A stretch of 64,000 nucleotides of DNA from Anas platyrhynchos (taxonomy: Eukaryota > Chordata > Aves > Anseriformes > Anatidae). The stretch is taken from assembly GCF_047663525.1 (NCBI RefSeq), contig NC_092613.1, forward strand, positions 2,691,501 through 2,755,500, given 5' to 3'. A program made the position numbers and the translations under genes. Shown here in pieces: positions 12,765-24,900 of this stretch. Position 1 is the stretch's first letter, and every line of letters starts with the position of its first letter. The notes beneath the pieces were generated by a model, which saw only the letters and a program-made list of their open reading frames with translations, had not been told where the DNA came from and did no database searches.

Positions 12765-12858
12765 TGTGGAGGTGAGGTAGTAGGTTGTATAGTTTTGTGG
12801 GAGGGATTGTATCCCATTTCAGGTGATAACTATACAGTCTATTGCCTTCCTTAAAGAG
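12765..12858 (+). ncRNA. LET7J: let-7j microRNA hairpin
   Basis: A 22-nt mature sequence at 12773-12794 reads TGAGGTAGTAGG followed by TTGTATAGTT, which is the let-7a mature sequence; the chicken gene with this mature sequence next to let-7k is named let-7j. The 3' arm, CTATACAGTCTATTGCCTTCC at 12830-12850, closes the hairpin. The loop contains GGGAGGGATTG, close to the GGAG-type elements contacted by the LIN28 zinc knuckle. Because the mature product is identical to let-7a, its targets cannot be separated from those of let-7a by sequence. Confidence 0.95.
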
Positions 12859-15800
12859 CAGCAAAACCATTGGAGAATTGCCTCAGCCACAGAGGTCCAG
12901 AGACATCATTTCTTTCTGTTGAGGATCCAAACCCATTGCTGACCAACTCAGTGTGTTTTCTCTTACAGCATCCAGGATTGCATTATTCCAGGGACTGCTC
13001 CATGCTTAAGTCATATGAACAGGGAGTCATCTATATATTAAAACAAATAAAAAAGTCCCTCTGTTTAATGGGTGCAAGACAAACAAGTAATGAGCTGGTG
13101 CCTCAGCTCCTGGTGTTCAGTTCTATCCCTCCCCACCCCCACTCCCTTTTATTTTTCTGGAGATGAGCTCAAGTTGTGAAGGGTTTAAGTGTGTTGTTCT
13201 TTTCGGTCTATTCTCAAGTGTGGAGGGAAGTGTATTTGTATTTTTTGGTAGATCTGTACTTTTGATTTAAGTTTGTTGAACCCAGTTCTGAAGTTTGGAT
13301 TAAAAACTATATCCAAGAGTAAGTTTAGCCTGTGGACTCAAAACCCCATGAGCTGATAGATTTTGGCTGGTTGGCCTCTGCTCAGTAAGTGCATTCAGGT
13401 TTTGGACAAGTTCCCAGCTCTACCCTGTTATGAAGTTAGAGGGTATTTCTTTCTAATTTGATAATCTATATTATCTGAACTCACTGATATGCAAACCCTA
13501 GCAAAGCAATTAGCGCTCGTGTATTTACACAGAATAAGCCAGCAGTTTATACTAACACCCTGTCCTAAATGTGAGACAGGTGAAGAAGAGACGTGAGGTG
13601 AAGGCAGCAAGTCTTAACACTTCTGGGTTCTCCCAGGTAGGAAGTACTGACATCTGATAGTAGACAAATGAGAAGACAGCACACTACAGAGCTCTAGCAC
13701 TTGACAACAGACAGGGAACAGGTTTTTCCCTTTCCAAGAAGCAATTAGAACTATCCCTCTGCTATATTCCAGAGTAAATAGGATCAAGGTCATGAGTGGG
13801 ACTGTAATGTGATCAGGGCTACACCAGTTCTTCAAGACTGAGGGATGTGCCAGGAGATTATCACTGGCATCACACTGTCAGGGAAATGTGAGATCTGAGA
13901 CACCGGGGAGCAAGGGCAAACTGAGGACACTTTCACAGATTAAGTAGGAGAATGAGAGCTGCAAAAAGACATTAGAGCCCTCAAATTCCAGCCTTGAAGT
14001 GAGAGACAGGGAGAATGAGACCTGGTTGCCTGGGCTATGGGACTCCCAGAAGTGAAGCAGTTTGTTTAAGGCTCTTCTGCTTCTTGGGATGGGGCGTAGC
14101 TGCAGTAAGGCTGAGATGTGATTTCTGCAGGCTGGGCAACAGCTGGTGGGTGGGGATGCTGCAGTGTCTAGCATCAGAGGAATGCAGCCCTCTCGCCATA
14201 AATCTGGCTTTTCAGCAGTCCTGGGGACCTGCCACACAAAGCTACAGCTTGCTCCTCTTCTACGCATTATTATCCTCTAGCTGCTTGCTAAGGGGCAGGC
14301 CTTTCCTACCCCCAAGATTGCTCAGAAGGTAACAAAGAATAGCGCAGCATATCAACTTAATATTTAAGAGATATCCCCTAGAGAAGAATTAATCCTTTGT
14401 GTCCCAGATTGAATCAGTTCAGCCCCATCCATTGCACTGATGTTAATGTCTTAAGCAGCAAAACTGTATGAGGTGGAAGCCAAGAATAAAATATTATTAC
14501 TAGAGATACTCTCTTGTAAAAACAAACTTGTTTTGACTTAAGAAAAAAAAAATTGTCTTTTTACCATCTTGAAACGAGCACAGCTGATGAACTGGGACTA
14601 GGGCTGGCCAGCGCTCCTGATTGTGTGTTCCCAAGTTCTCCATGTGCCCAAACCCCTGAGCAGGAAGGGGAAACCACAGCCAGGACATTATAAGGGTGTG
14701 GGGCAGATGGGATTGGCCATGCAGCTGAAACCATAGGTCTTTCTATCAGTGCACTCTAGCAGAATCCCACTGCAAAGCTCTGGGGCTGTAGCTGGGCTCC
14801 TCTCTGCTTTGTACAGCCACTGTTATAAGCACATTTGTAAATCTGATACAGATTTCCAGATATACCAATTATCCATAAACTGAGGTCCCCACCACAGTGG
14901 CAGGGCAGTGGCCATTTCATAGCTGGTGTCATGGCCCATACTGTAAATTCCTGAGGACAGCACATATGCTGCCCCCCCACCCTTCTAATTCACCATCTTC
15001 AGAGGAGCTTCAGGAGCTGAATCCAGATGACCTTCTCTCCCCCAGCCTGCAGTGAGTACATCCACCTCCCCACTGGAACACAGGTCCTGGGGCTTCAGGG
15101 AAATCTGCAGGTGGGGTTCATGCAGCACCCAGGTCTTATAAACACCACAAATCCCCTGATTTCAACCCAGCTGGCCAAAACTGATGGTTAAATGCCTTAA
15201 AGCATGTCAGAGCCTGTGTGATGGAAAATTGTGGTGCTGTGTTGCCATGGTGATGGGCCCCCACGGCACAGGAATTTGTTTCCTGCCTCCTCATAGCCTG
15301 CTGCCATGTAGCCCATGGTCAGACAAACATCAAAAACATCAACCCAGTGTCATGGGGCATCCTTTAGAGGTGTTGTGAATGAATGATGGCAAGTTATCCA
15401 TAAGCAGGGCCTGACCACCCTCAGGAGGCTCCACTATGACCTGGTAGCTGCTGTTTTCCTTCAGTTGTCAAGGCAAATGCCATCTGCCACCCTAAAATAC
15501 CTCCATTGTCCCCAAGGACTTTGGTCACATGGGGAGGCCAGACAGCAAGAACATGAAGCACAGTCCTTTTCTAGCATGGTCCTCTTCACCATTGAAAGGA
15601 TACCCGTATACAAACCTGCCACTTCTGCCACACACAACTGTGGGACTGCCAAGCACCAGCAGCATCTTTGACAGGTGATTGGCTCCTTCCCTGCCTACCC
15701 TGGAATCTCCCACCAATTCACCTAGATGCTAGAGCATCCTTCATATCAACCCCAGAAATGGGGTGGAAATGCAGCAAGTCTCCCTTGAATGTTTTGCATC

Positions 15801-17480
15801 TTTTTCTGGCATACCCCACCATAACCATGACCCACCTTTACCATACAGTCACCTTCTTTCCTTCCCTACATCCTCCTAGTTTGGGATTAAACCAAACCAT
15901 TCCAAATCCCCTTGCTGGCAGGTCTCAGTTAGGGAACATGGGGAATAAGAAAGGGAATTTTCCATCTGTTTTTGAAGTTTCTGTTAGAAAGAACTCTATA
16001 AATAGGTCCTTGCACAACTGCATGATTACAGTAGTCAAAACCTTAATGAAAACAAAACTATAGAGATCAGCAGCCTCAAAACCATGATAAAATACTTAAA
16101 TTGTAGAATTATTTGTATAGACACATGCCAGCATCCCTGTTAGGTCCAGTTCCATAATGGATCCCAAGGCAGGAGACTGTGAGGTACCCAGCTTTGCAAA
16201 AAAAAAAAAAAAAAAATGACAGGTGTTGACCAAATGTCTTGATTTTGCTGGAAAGGGAAATGCTTTTCTGCTCTTTTAATTGTTAGTTTGTAATTAATGC
16301 TGCACTCTCCTTTACCCTAATGGAAAAAACATTACAGGCCTGAAATGTTCTGTCTCTGCCTTACCCTTCGTGAGGCTGCAGCCCCCCTTACAAGAGGTGA
16401 ACAGCAGCCACTCTGGCTGTACATCATTGGTCTAGTGACCATCCAGACCCAGGCTGGATTTTTTTCTGCCAGAAGCAGCTCCACAGGAGCTTGCAAAAGC
16501 TCAGCCTGCAAGAAGACCATGCAAAAACCATGGCACCTGAGCAGGAGGCTATTTCTAATCTGATTCTGAACTACATCTGATGCTTGTGATTAAATTGAGC
16601 ACTAGACTCTCCAGAGGGCTGTGCAGTGAGGTTGAATTTGCTCAGTTCTCCGTGGTGACTCTCCCACTCCCATCTGCTGGCCACTGTTCAGCAGGGCTAA
16701 TGGTGACCCTGATCTAAAAACACCCCACAGGCAGCCTGTTTCTTGTAAGGGATCTGGTGCTGCTGGGCTCCTGAACCAGGACTGCAGGAAGAGGTGTAAC
16801 ACAGAACCGCAGGGCAGCCTCACCAGGCAAGGCAGGGGTGCAAGAATAGGGAAAAGCAAAAAGCAAAGGTCCAGTGTCACCATTGCTCCTGTGCAGCAGG
16901 TTTACTCCTCACAATAAGAGCTCCATTCTTCGCATGCTCTTTGTGGCTGGGTGATGTTCTGCAGTGAAAACAGTGCAGAAATGCAGAGTCTGGGGAAAAA
17001 GCAGGGGAGGACACTTACATTTACATTTTTTCTTTACTGAAAAGATGAAACGGTGTGTGTTTGGGGGTGGGACGATGCTGACTGTTGGGCCTCTCTAAAT
17101 GCAGAACCAGAAGCACTCTAGCCCTAGGTTTTTGTTTGTTTGTTTTTCTCTGAGCTCTCTTCCTCTTACTTTCCTTGCTCAAAAATTCCTGTTGGGGACA
17201 ATTTTGTTTGCTCTGCACTCAGCTGGGAGCTAGGGGAATATTTCTTATGTCATGCTAAATCTCCTCCTTCTGCTGCCTTTACAAAGGCTTAAAAACATAA
17301 AATTGCAACCTTATAGAAACCAGCACCCAGATGCTTTTGGAAAGTCAAAAAAAAAAAAAACATTCAGCACTCCCCAGGAGCTACAATGTGTTTTAGCAGT
17401 TCTACTTAAACACACAAGCAAGATTGTTTTACGGATATAAGCTGGTCTTGGATACCCCAGAAAGACAGTGCATGCCCCAC
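12859..17480. other. intergenic between let-7j and the PI16 3' end
   Basis: No gene, RNA hairpin or large repeat was recognised. Small features are A-runs at 16198-16217 and 17347-17360. MTCH1, the gene next to PI16 in human, is not seen in this stretch. Confidence 0.5.
16198..16217. repeat. poly(A) tract, 20 bases
   Basis: A simple A run with no recognisable element body. Confidence 0.85.
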
Positions 17481-17500
17481 AGCAGACTTTCAGAACAAGA

Positions 17501-17506
17501 TTTATT
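17501..17506 (-). terminator. PI16: probable PI16 polyadenylation signal
   Basis: Read on the minus strand this is CTCAATAAATCTTG, followed some 20-30 bases later by a T/G-rich stretch (CTGCTGTGGGG), which is the normal arrangement of a vertebrate poly(A) site. It lies about 1.28 kb beyond the PI16 stop codon, and no other AATAAA was found on that strand in between. Confidence 0.6.
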
Positions 17507-17707
17507 GAGTGCATGCTCTGCGGCTGCACAGGACACAGCATTCTGGGGGGGATAGACAAATACTGGACTTAAGGTCTTTCTCCATCTCACTCATCTATTA
17601 AGAAACCAAAGAAGGGACTGGATCTTCTAGTCCCTTCTGCTCATCTGTAAAACTTGTCACTTATTTAACCCACCTTACTGGGAATCTTCAGGTGAACAGA
17701 GCAGAAA

Positions 17708-17745
17708 CATGGAGGGATAAAACACACATGGAGAGATAAAACACA
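17708..17745. repeat. 19-bp tandem duplication
   Basis: CATGGAGGGATAAAACACA is followed directly by a second copy with one base changed. It lies in the inferred PI16 3'UTR. Confidence 0.75.
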
Positions 17746-18781
17746 CAGTGCTCCAGAGAATGAATACCATCCTGCAACAAGGCCTGGAACCATTGGTAAC
17801 CTCTAACATCATTCAATTGGCTCTCTCAAGCTGAAATTGTACCAGCACACCTCATTATTTTGTTTTCTTCTGGACCAGGTTCCACCATCCACAAAATACA
17901 TGTTATCTGTATCTAATTTCAAATACATCGTACTCTTAAGTTATGCAAAGAAGGAAGCCATGCAGAAAAAAGCTGTATGAATAAGCCAGTAACTCCTCTC
18001 TAGAGCTGAAGGATTTTCTTCTGTGCAGGCACGTGGGTAAAATAAAGCCATGCCAATGGAGTAACTGTGGAATGGGTACATGAAATGAGGAAGCAAGCAA
18101 AGGTTGCAGATGTGAGAAGGAGAAAGGAGTACATAGGGTACTGGCCATAGCTATACCAGAAGCAGGAAGGAAATATAAATCCTCTTCTGTAGAAAAGAAA
18201 AAAAAAAAAAGCCACACTTTTGGAAAAGGAAGGAAGAGGTGATACGTCCAAATTTGAGACAAACAGGCACATCAAGAGGAAAAAAGAGCATTTTTGTTAG
18301 AAACTCTTTCTGGTAGGCAGACATCAAACCCATCTACCATGCATTGTCTACAGACAAACACCAAAGCCAACAACCATGTCTCATTGCCATTCTGGTTTCC
18401 AAGGCATCTGCTTTCCCTGGAGACACGGTGCAGCAGGACCTGCCAGCTGCACAGGGGGATGAGAGACCTTACCATTTCCTGTTTGGAAACAAACCAGAAG
18501 CCCAGGATGTCTGGGAAGAAAGGCAAAGCACTGGTGTCCAGGTTCACCAGTGTTATGGCAGACACCCTCCTGCCCTTGGGCCTCCTCAGAAGGGGACTGA
18601 GTACCCATGGGATGGACAGTTGCCCTTGGCACATCAGAGCTGGAGTGCGTTAGCCAGTCAGTGTAAGTGAGCGTGTCAACCTGAACTGTCCACAGTGTCT
18701 CCCAAGTCTACCAGGGTTGTGGGACAACCAGTGCTGAAGAAAGGCTTGGTGACTGGTGCAGGGACAGCTGAGAAAGACTGT

Positions 18782-18918
18782 TCAAAGCAAAAGGCCCATC
18801 AGGATGACACTGGGTAGGAAGAGTGAAAGGCCCCAGCAGGTACTGGGGGCTCCAGCTGTGGGCTGATCCATGCTTTTCTGGTCTGAGTTTGTCTCCCATT
18901 CTTCAATGGCTAGAGTAT
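18782..18918 (-). CDS. PI16: PI16 coding exon 6 (GPI-anchor signal)
   Basis: It encodes residues 743-787 and the TGA stop. A polar stretch ([14 protein letters not shown]) leads to small residues (PTAGAPS) and then a hydrophobic end ([15 protein letters not shown]), which is the form of a GPI-attachment signal and matches the hydrophobic C-terminus of human PI16. The acceptor is a CAGCAG tandem, so Ala may be added or omitted at the junction without frame change. Confidence 0.9.
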
Positions 18919-21900
18919 CTGCTGGCAGAACAATAGAAAAACAGGAGTTAGAGGGAAAGATCTGAGCAAAAGAGAAGCTCCAATTCATGCAGGTCCTTCA
19001 GTGATGTGCACCAAGACACCCTGAGGTGCAAGGGACAGAAGTGCACAGATCCAGCAAAGGCAAGGGAAAGCTGGTGGGTGTTAGCGAGGAGCATGCTGTA
19101 AACAAAACCATGCTTCGTGAACCAGACATCCAATCTGCCCCTTTCAGTGTTAGAGGAAAGAGTGAGGAAAAGGGTTAGTACCACACATGAAATGAGGATC
19201 CAGAGGACCAGTCTGATACTGGTTCCTCCCAAGCCATGCCCCATGCTGCTTGGGGATCATTCAACATCTACATGTCCATGCCAGGACAGACTCCACAATT
19301 ACTTTACCTGAGAGGGAGGACTGGAAAGCAGGGCTCTGACCCTTTTCTTTGGAAGATGATGTCAAACGCAAGAAGGTGGGTTCTTCAGGACTGAAGACCA
19401 CTGACTTTGAGGAGGTTATATGCTCAGTTTTATTGAAATCTAACTTGATCTCTGGAATAATTTTGCTGAAGGATGGAGGTGGACTGGAAAAGAAGGATAA
19501 TTTATCTCCTCCATCCCCTTTCACACCTTTATTTGTCTCTGGGACTGATTTGGGGCTGAAGGCTGTGCCAATACTTCCTAATAAGGTAGGATCCTCTGTA
19601 CTTAAGCCAATGGGCTCTCCAGTGTCTAACTCTACATCTGGAAATATTTTATAATCCCCATCTAATGTGGGCTCAAAGGAAAGTGTGAGCCCAGTTGCCT
19701 CAGTTGGGTTGGGTCTTTCTGTTTCAGTTTTTGTTAGCATCTTTGCTGTTGAGGTGGTGAGATTTTGCTTTGTTGAAGTTGTGTAAGTGTGTGATGGCTT
19801 GGATAAAATGGTGGTAAATGTTGGTGAGATGGTTGCTGGTTTGGCTGTAGAAGGTTTTGTCTTGGCCATAGTTGGGGTGGATGCTGGCTTGGCCATAGTG
19901 GTAGTTGTGGTGGGTTGTGGCATGGTTGGTGATGGCTTAGCCACAGTGGTGGTTGTGGTGGGTTTTGGCATGGTGGGTGCTGGCTTAGCTGTAGATGTTG
20001 TAGTGGGTTTTGGCATGGTGGGTGCTGACTTGGCTGTAGTGGTTGTTGTTTTTGACATGGTGGGTGCTGTCATGGTCTTTGTGGTAGTTGTGGTGGGTTG
20101 TGACATAGTTGGTGATGGCTTAACTGTAGTGGTGTTTGTGGTGGGCTTTGGCGTGGTGGGTGCTGGCTTAGCCATAGTGGTGGTGGGCCTTGGTGTGGTG
20201 GGCACTGTCTTGGCTGTAGTTATTGCGGGTTTTGACGTGGTGGGTGCTGCCTTGGCCATAGTGGCAGTTGTGGTGGGTTGTAGCATGGTGGGTGCTGGCT
20301 TAGCCATAGTGGTGGTTGTGGTGGATTGTGGTGTGGTGGTGGGTGCTGGCTTAGCTGTAGTGGTGTTTGTGGTGGGTTTTGGCATGGTGGGTAATGGCTT
20401 AGCCTTGGTGGTGGGCCTTGGCGTGGTGGGTACTGTCTGGGCTGGAGTCATTGTGGGTTTAGATTTTGTGGGTGCTGCCTTGGCCATGGTGGTAGTTGTG
20501 GTGGGTGCTGGCTTAGCCATAGTGGTGCTTCTGATGGGTTGTGGCGTGGTGGTGGGTGCTGGCTTAGCCGTAGTGGTGTTTGTGGTGGGTTTTAGTGTGG
20601 TGGGTGCTGACTTGGCTGTAGTGGTGGTTGTGGTGGGTTGTGGCATGGTGGGTGATGGCATAACGGTAGTGGTGGGGGATTTTGGTGTGGTGGGTGCTGG
20701 TTTGGCCGTAGTGGTTGTGTTAGGTTTTGGCATGGCAGTTGTTAGTGTGATGGGCTTTGGCTTGCCTGTAGCTATGGTGGGTTCTGGCACAGTAGGTTTT
20801 GGCTTTGCCATGGATGTGGTGGGTACTTGTGTCTGGGTTGGGGGTATGGTTGTGAGTTCTGGCTTCGCTGTGGCCATGGTGGGTGATGTTGTGGTAGGTT
20901 CTGGTGTGGTTGTGGTGGATGTTGTCACAGAGGTTGGAGTGGTCTCTTCTACAGTGGATTCTGGTAAGAGATGAAAAACACCATGGGTTAGCACTAGGGT
21001 CAACTGACCCATTGCTGTCCAGGCCTCTATGTCCTTGTACTGAGGGGCCTAAAACCAAACACAGTACTCAAGGAGCAGCCTCACCGGAGCAGAATACAAG
21101 GGGATGATCACCTCCCTGGTCCTGCTGGCTGCACTATTCCTGATACAAGCCAGGATGCCGTTGGCCTTCTTGGGCACACTGCTGGCTCATGTTCAAGCAA
21201 ACATCAATCAGTACCCCTAGGTCCTTTTCCTCTGCACAGCTTTTGAGCCACTCTGCCCCAAGCATGTAGTGCTGCATGGGGTTGTTGTGGCCAAAGTGCC
21301 ACAACACCTGGCACTTAGCCATGTTGAACCTCACCCCACTGGCCTTTGCTCATCAACCCATACTGTCCAGGTCCCTCTGCAGGGCCTTCCTATCCTCCAG
21401 CAGATCAACACTTCACTCCAGCTTGGTGTCATCTGCAAGCTTAGGTCACTCTGGGCCATCTCCCACACTTGAGGTCCCAACCTGGAGACATCTCATCTCC
21501 CTCACACAACCTTCTGCCCCCTGGGGATGAGGCAACAACTCCTAGCTAAGGGGGTTATGAGGTCTGTGTCCAATCCTCATCTAGTGACAGCTGACCAGTC
21601 TCAAGGGCTTCTATCCCATGTGATGCCTCACAGTCCAGGCCTGGAGCTGCTGGTCCAGGTTCAGAGTTTGGACCCCAACCCAGGGGTCTCTGTCCCAATA
21701 GCCTGTCAGGGCACATACATTGCTTTGCTTCACTTACCACACAAGGACTTGACACACACTCTACCCTCAGGACACTGTGAGCAAGAGGGTCCTTCTTTGT
21801 ATGGCTTTCGGCCTTTCACATTACCCCTGGATGCAGAAGACACCAAGAAAAAAAGTGTAAGGAAAGAGGGGAAATGCCAACCCCAAAGAGGGAGGTTTGA

Positions 21901-24900
21901 TTCAACTGGAATATCCCAGCCATGGCAAAACTCAGAATTAATGTTAAAAAATAAAAATTAAAAAAAATCAGGTCTTTGTCTCCTGCCACACACTTTCAAT
22001 GCCATTTACTCAGTGGCCTGACCCTAGGGTGACTAAAACCAGAGAAGAAAGTTCCATGGACCAATTCCTTCACTACCACCTAGAAAAGAGCAGTTGGTGG
22101 ACATTTGGACACATGATTTTATCTCCCCTCTACTAAACACCCCTAAGAAGGTCTGCTGTTGCTCTCCATCTCCAAGTGAGTGGTCTCCAAGGCTAGCCCC
22201 AGGGTTTCACAAGCAGGTACCCACCTCTCCTCCCATGTGCAACTCATCCTGCTGTTACAACACATGCTTCCTGACCCCTTCCCAGGCCATTGCTGCTGCT
22301 ATTGGGGAAGAACAAGGCACAGAGCAGGTAGGTAATGTTTGTATCCTTAGTTACTGTGACATCAACCGTGGGCAGCACTCTGGGGGAGTTCCCTCCCTGG
22401 ACTGTGGCAGGAGCTGAACCAGACCTCAGTAGTCCTCATAGGCAAGGATCAACAGACAACCCTTCCTTCCTTAGTGACCAATCCAAGACAATAAAGGCCT
22501 TTCTTGAAATCGCCTTGCTTGCGTTTCTGAGCAAGACCAAAAGCTTTTCCTGCTGTCTTATAGGGATGGAAGGAAGGGCATTTCCTTGCAGAAGCCCGAT
22601 CAAAATGAACCAAGTCGTGCAAGGCATAGGACTTACGGAGGATAGTAGTTGCAAACAAGCAGGTACATGTCCTCTGTTTCGATTCCATCAATCTTCTCAC
22701 AAAACTTTGCCCCACAGCCAATACGATGTGTGTTTGCCCAAACCACCTAAGACAAAGACCAGGAGTGAAGGTGAGGTGATTGGATGAAGGCAGACGCCCT
22801 GTTGGCAACCCATCCTCTGGCCTTGAAGGCTGCTCCGTTATCACACCAACACCCCCCATGTCTCAGTGTGTGCCCCAGGTCCCACATGCCCGTGTTGCTT
22901 TCGCATTCAGAATCCTGCTACTTGCATCTGTCTGGACCACATTCACAACGTAGGGCCACAGCCCACATAACCAAGTGCCACAGCTTTTCTACCCTATACT
23001 TCTCCCAGGTAGAGCATCACTACCTCTGTTTTGGTCCTGGGGACCTCCACAGATCCATCCTGATATTTATACCACCACCATCTACGCTCTTCTCCACTCT
23101 CACCCATCCACCCAAGCTGCAAAGACACACTCACATCTCTTGTCTGCCTAAGACAAGCCAGCACCTGGCTCTGCTGTGTAGCCGAAAAGGGGTGCAGAGC
23201 ACTTTTTAAAGAGAGGTCTTATCTAAAATGCTGGTTATGGTTGGCACCATGCCCAGATTCCCCTGTATCAGAGATTCCTGCCTGGTGCCCAGCATTAGTT
23301 CCCCATCTCTTTGCAAAGACTCTGAGAGGACCCAGGGCTCTGGTACAGCTCCTTTCCTGACAACCCTCTCCGTCTGCCCCAGCAGGCCAGTACCTGGGTG
23401 TAGTGACCACACATCTGCCCAGGGACACACACGGAAGTCGTCAGGTTATAGTATTTCTCTTCCCCGTTCCAGTCCTCCACAGCAAATTCCAGATCCAGTG
23501 TCGGAGCCATAGCAAAGAGGTTTTCTCCCCGTCGGCCCCTCTCCTTGTTGTGGTCCCAGATGCATTTCTCCGCATAGGCTTGGGCAAAGGCCTCCAGCTC
23601 TGTGTCCCAACTCTGAAAGGACCTCAGTGTCAGCATACAGAGAGGGACATTGGGCTCTCCAACACACACAAGGACATGTGCTCTTGGGCTCCCTAGTTGC
23701 AATTTCCCCATTTATGAGTAAAACTAAAATTGCTACTCAATACATGGGTATCCCTGAATGCACTCTGAGAAGTCCTCAGGAGATGGGAGCTCTTCAGTCT
23801 ATCTCAGCACAAAACAAACCGCAACTTACAAACAGGTAGGTCAGTGCTGAGCATAATTCTCACAACCTTGCCTGGAGCACCCATAACATCAGCATCCTCA
23901 ACTCAGTGTGGAAAAGCAATGAAGAAGCAGTGAAAATGGAGGAAGGGAGGACGCTCACAGTGGGTCACACAGGAAGAGAACAGGGGACATCCTTCTCACC
24001 AGGGTGGGGATGGGAGAAGAGCAGAACACATCTCCCCTGGCAGCTGCACAGGTCCTGGGAGTACATGCTCCTAAAAGACATCATCAGTTCCCCTGGATCC
24101 AAAATGCAGCAGCTGCCTGCCTACCAAGAGCCCTTCCAGCACAGGGAGCAGCAGTGGCCCCACTGCCAGCTGAGTCCCCAGGCCCTAGTGACCATACTGC
24201 TATGCCTTGCAGAAAGGCATATGAGGAACCCTACACTACAACTGCTTGGACCATCCTAACACTATTTGATGGTGACAGCAACTTTGCTTCTGCAGCAGGA
24301 TGGAAGGCAGCCAACAAACAACAGGTCCTCAGTGGGACCTTCCTTGCTGGAGTCAGAGCTGGATTCTAGAGGGGGACAGAGCACAGCTCTGTTACAGGGC
24401 ATTACCACTGGGGTGTCAAGGGGACACGGACAGGCCCCCAAGCAGTAGCGCTGTAGGTGAAAGAAACACTGAAATAATCCAGGTGGGGGCACAGAGAGCT
24501 AGTTGACCTTGCATCATGGCCCCAAGCCAGGCTGAGAGTGATGGCTTGGAACCCTGCTGGGGAAATGCACACCCAGCTTCCTCTGGCACAGAGCTGGGTT
24601 CCATAAACAGCAGGCTCACACCTGCAGGATTTGCCTCATTTTTTTAAAAAAAGTGCCTTTAGGCTAGGAATCCCCCCAGTGCCTAACTACTTCCACAGCA
24701 ACAAGACTCATGTCCCAAACAGAAACACAGCGTGACATCAGTCAGGCATGGTGCCGCAGCAGCAGGTGACCTCAAAGACAAACACAGCACAAGCCTTCGA
24801 AGTCCCAGGGAGGAAGGCAAGAATGGCTCTTACATAGAAAGCCTTTAATAAGAAATCGTTAGGGCTGCTTTATGATAAACATTTGTTGTGCTTCAAAGAA

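Noticed and set aside
12300-13200. A possible third let-7 hairpin or a linked miR-125/miR-100 type hairpin
   Set aside because: The flanks of the pair were read for the let-7 seed and for miR-100/125-like stems; only the two let-7 hairpins were found.
19787-20974. 395-codon plus-strand frame, almost all Val, Gly, Ala and Met
   Set aside because: It is the antisense shadow of the PI16 mucin repeat. A 48-base repeat without stops on one strand easily leaves the opposite strand open.
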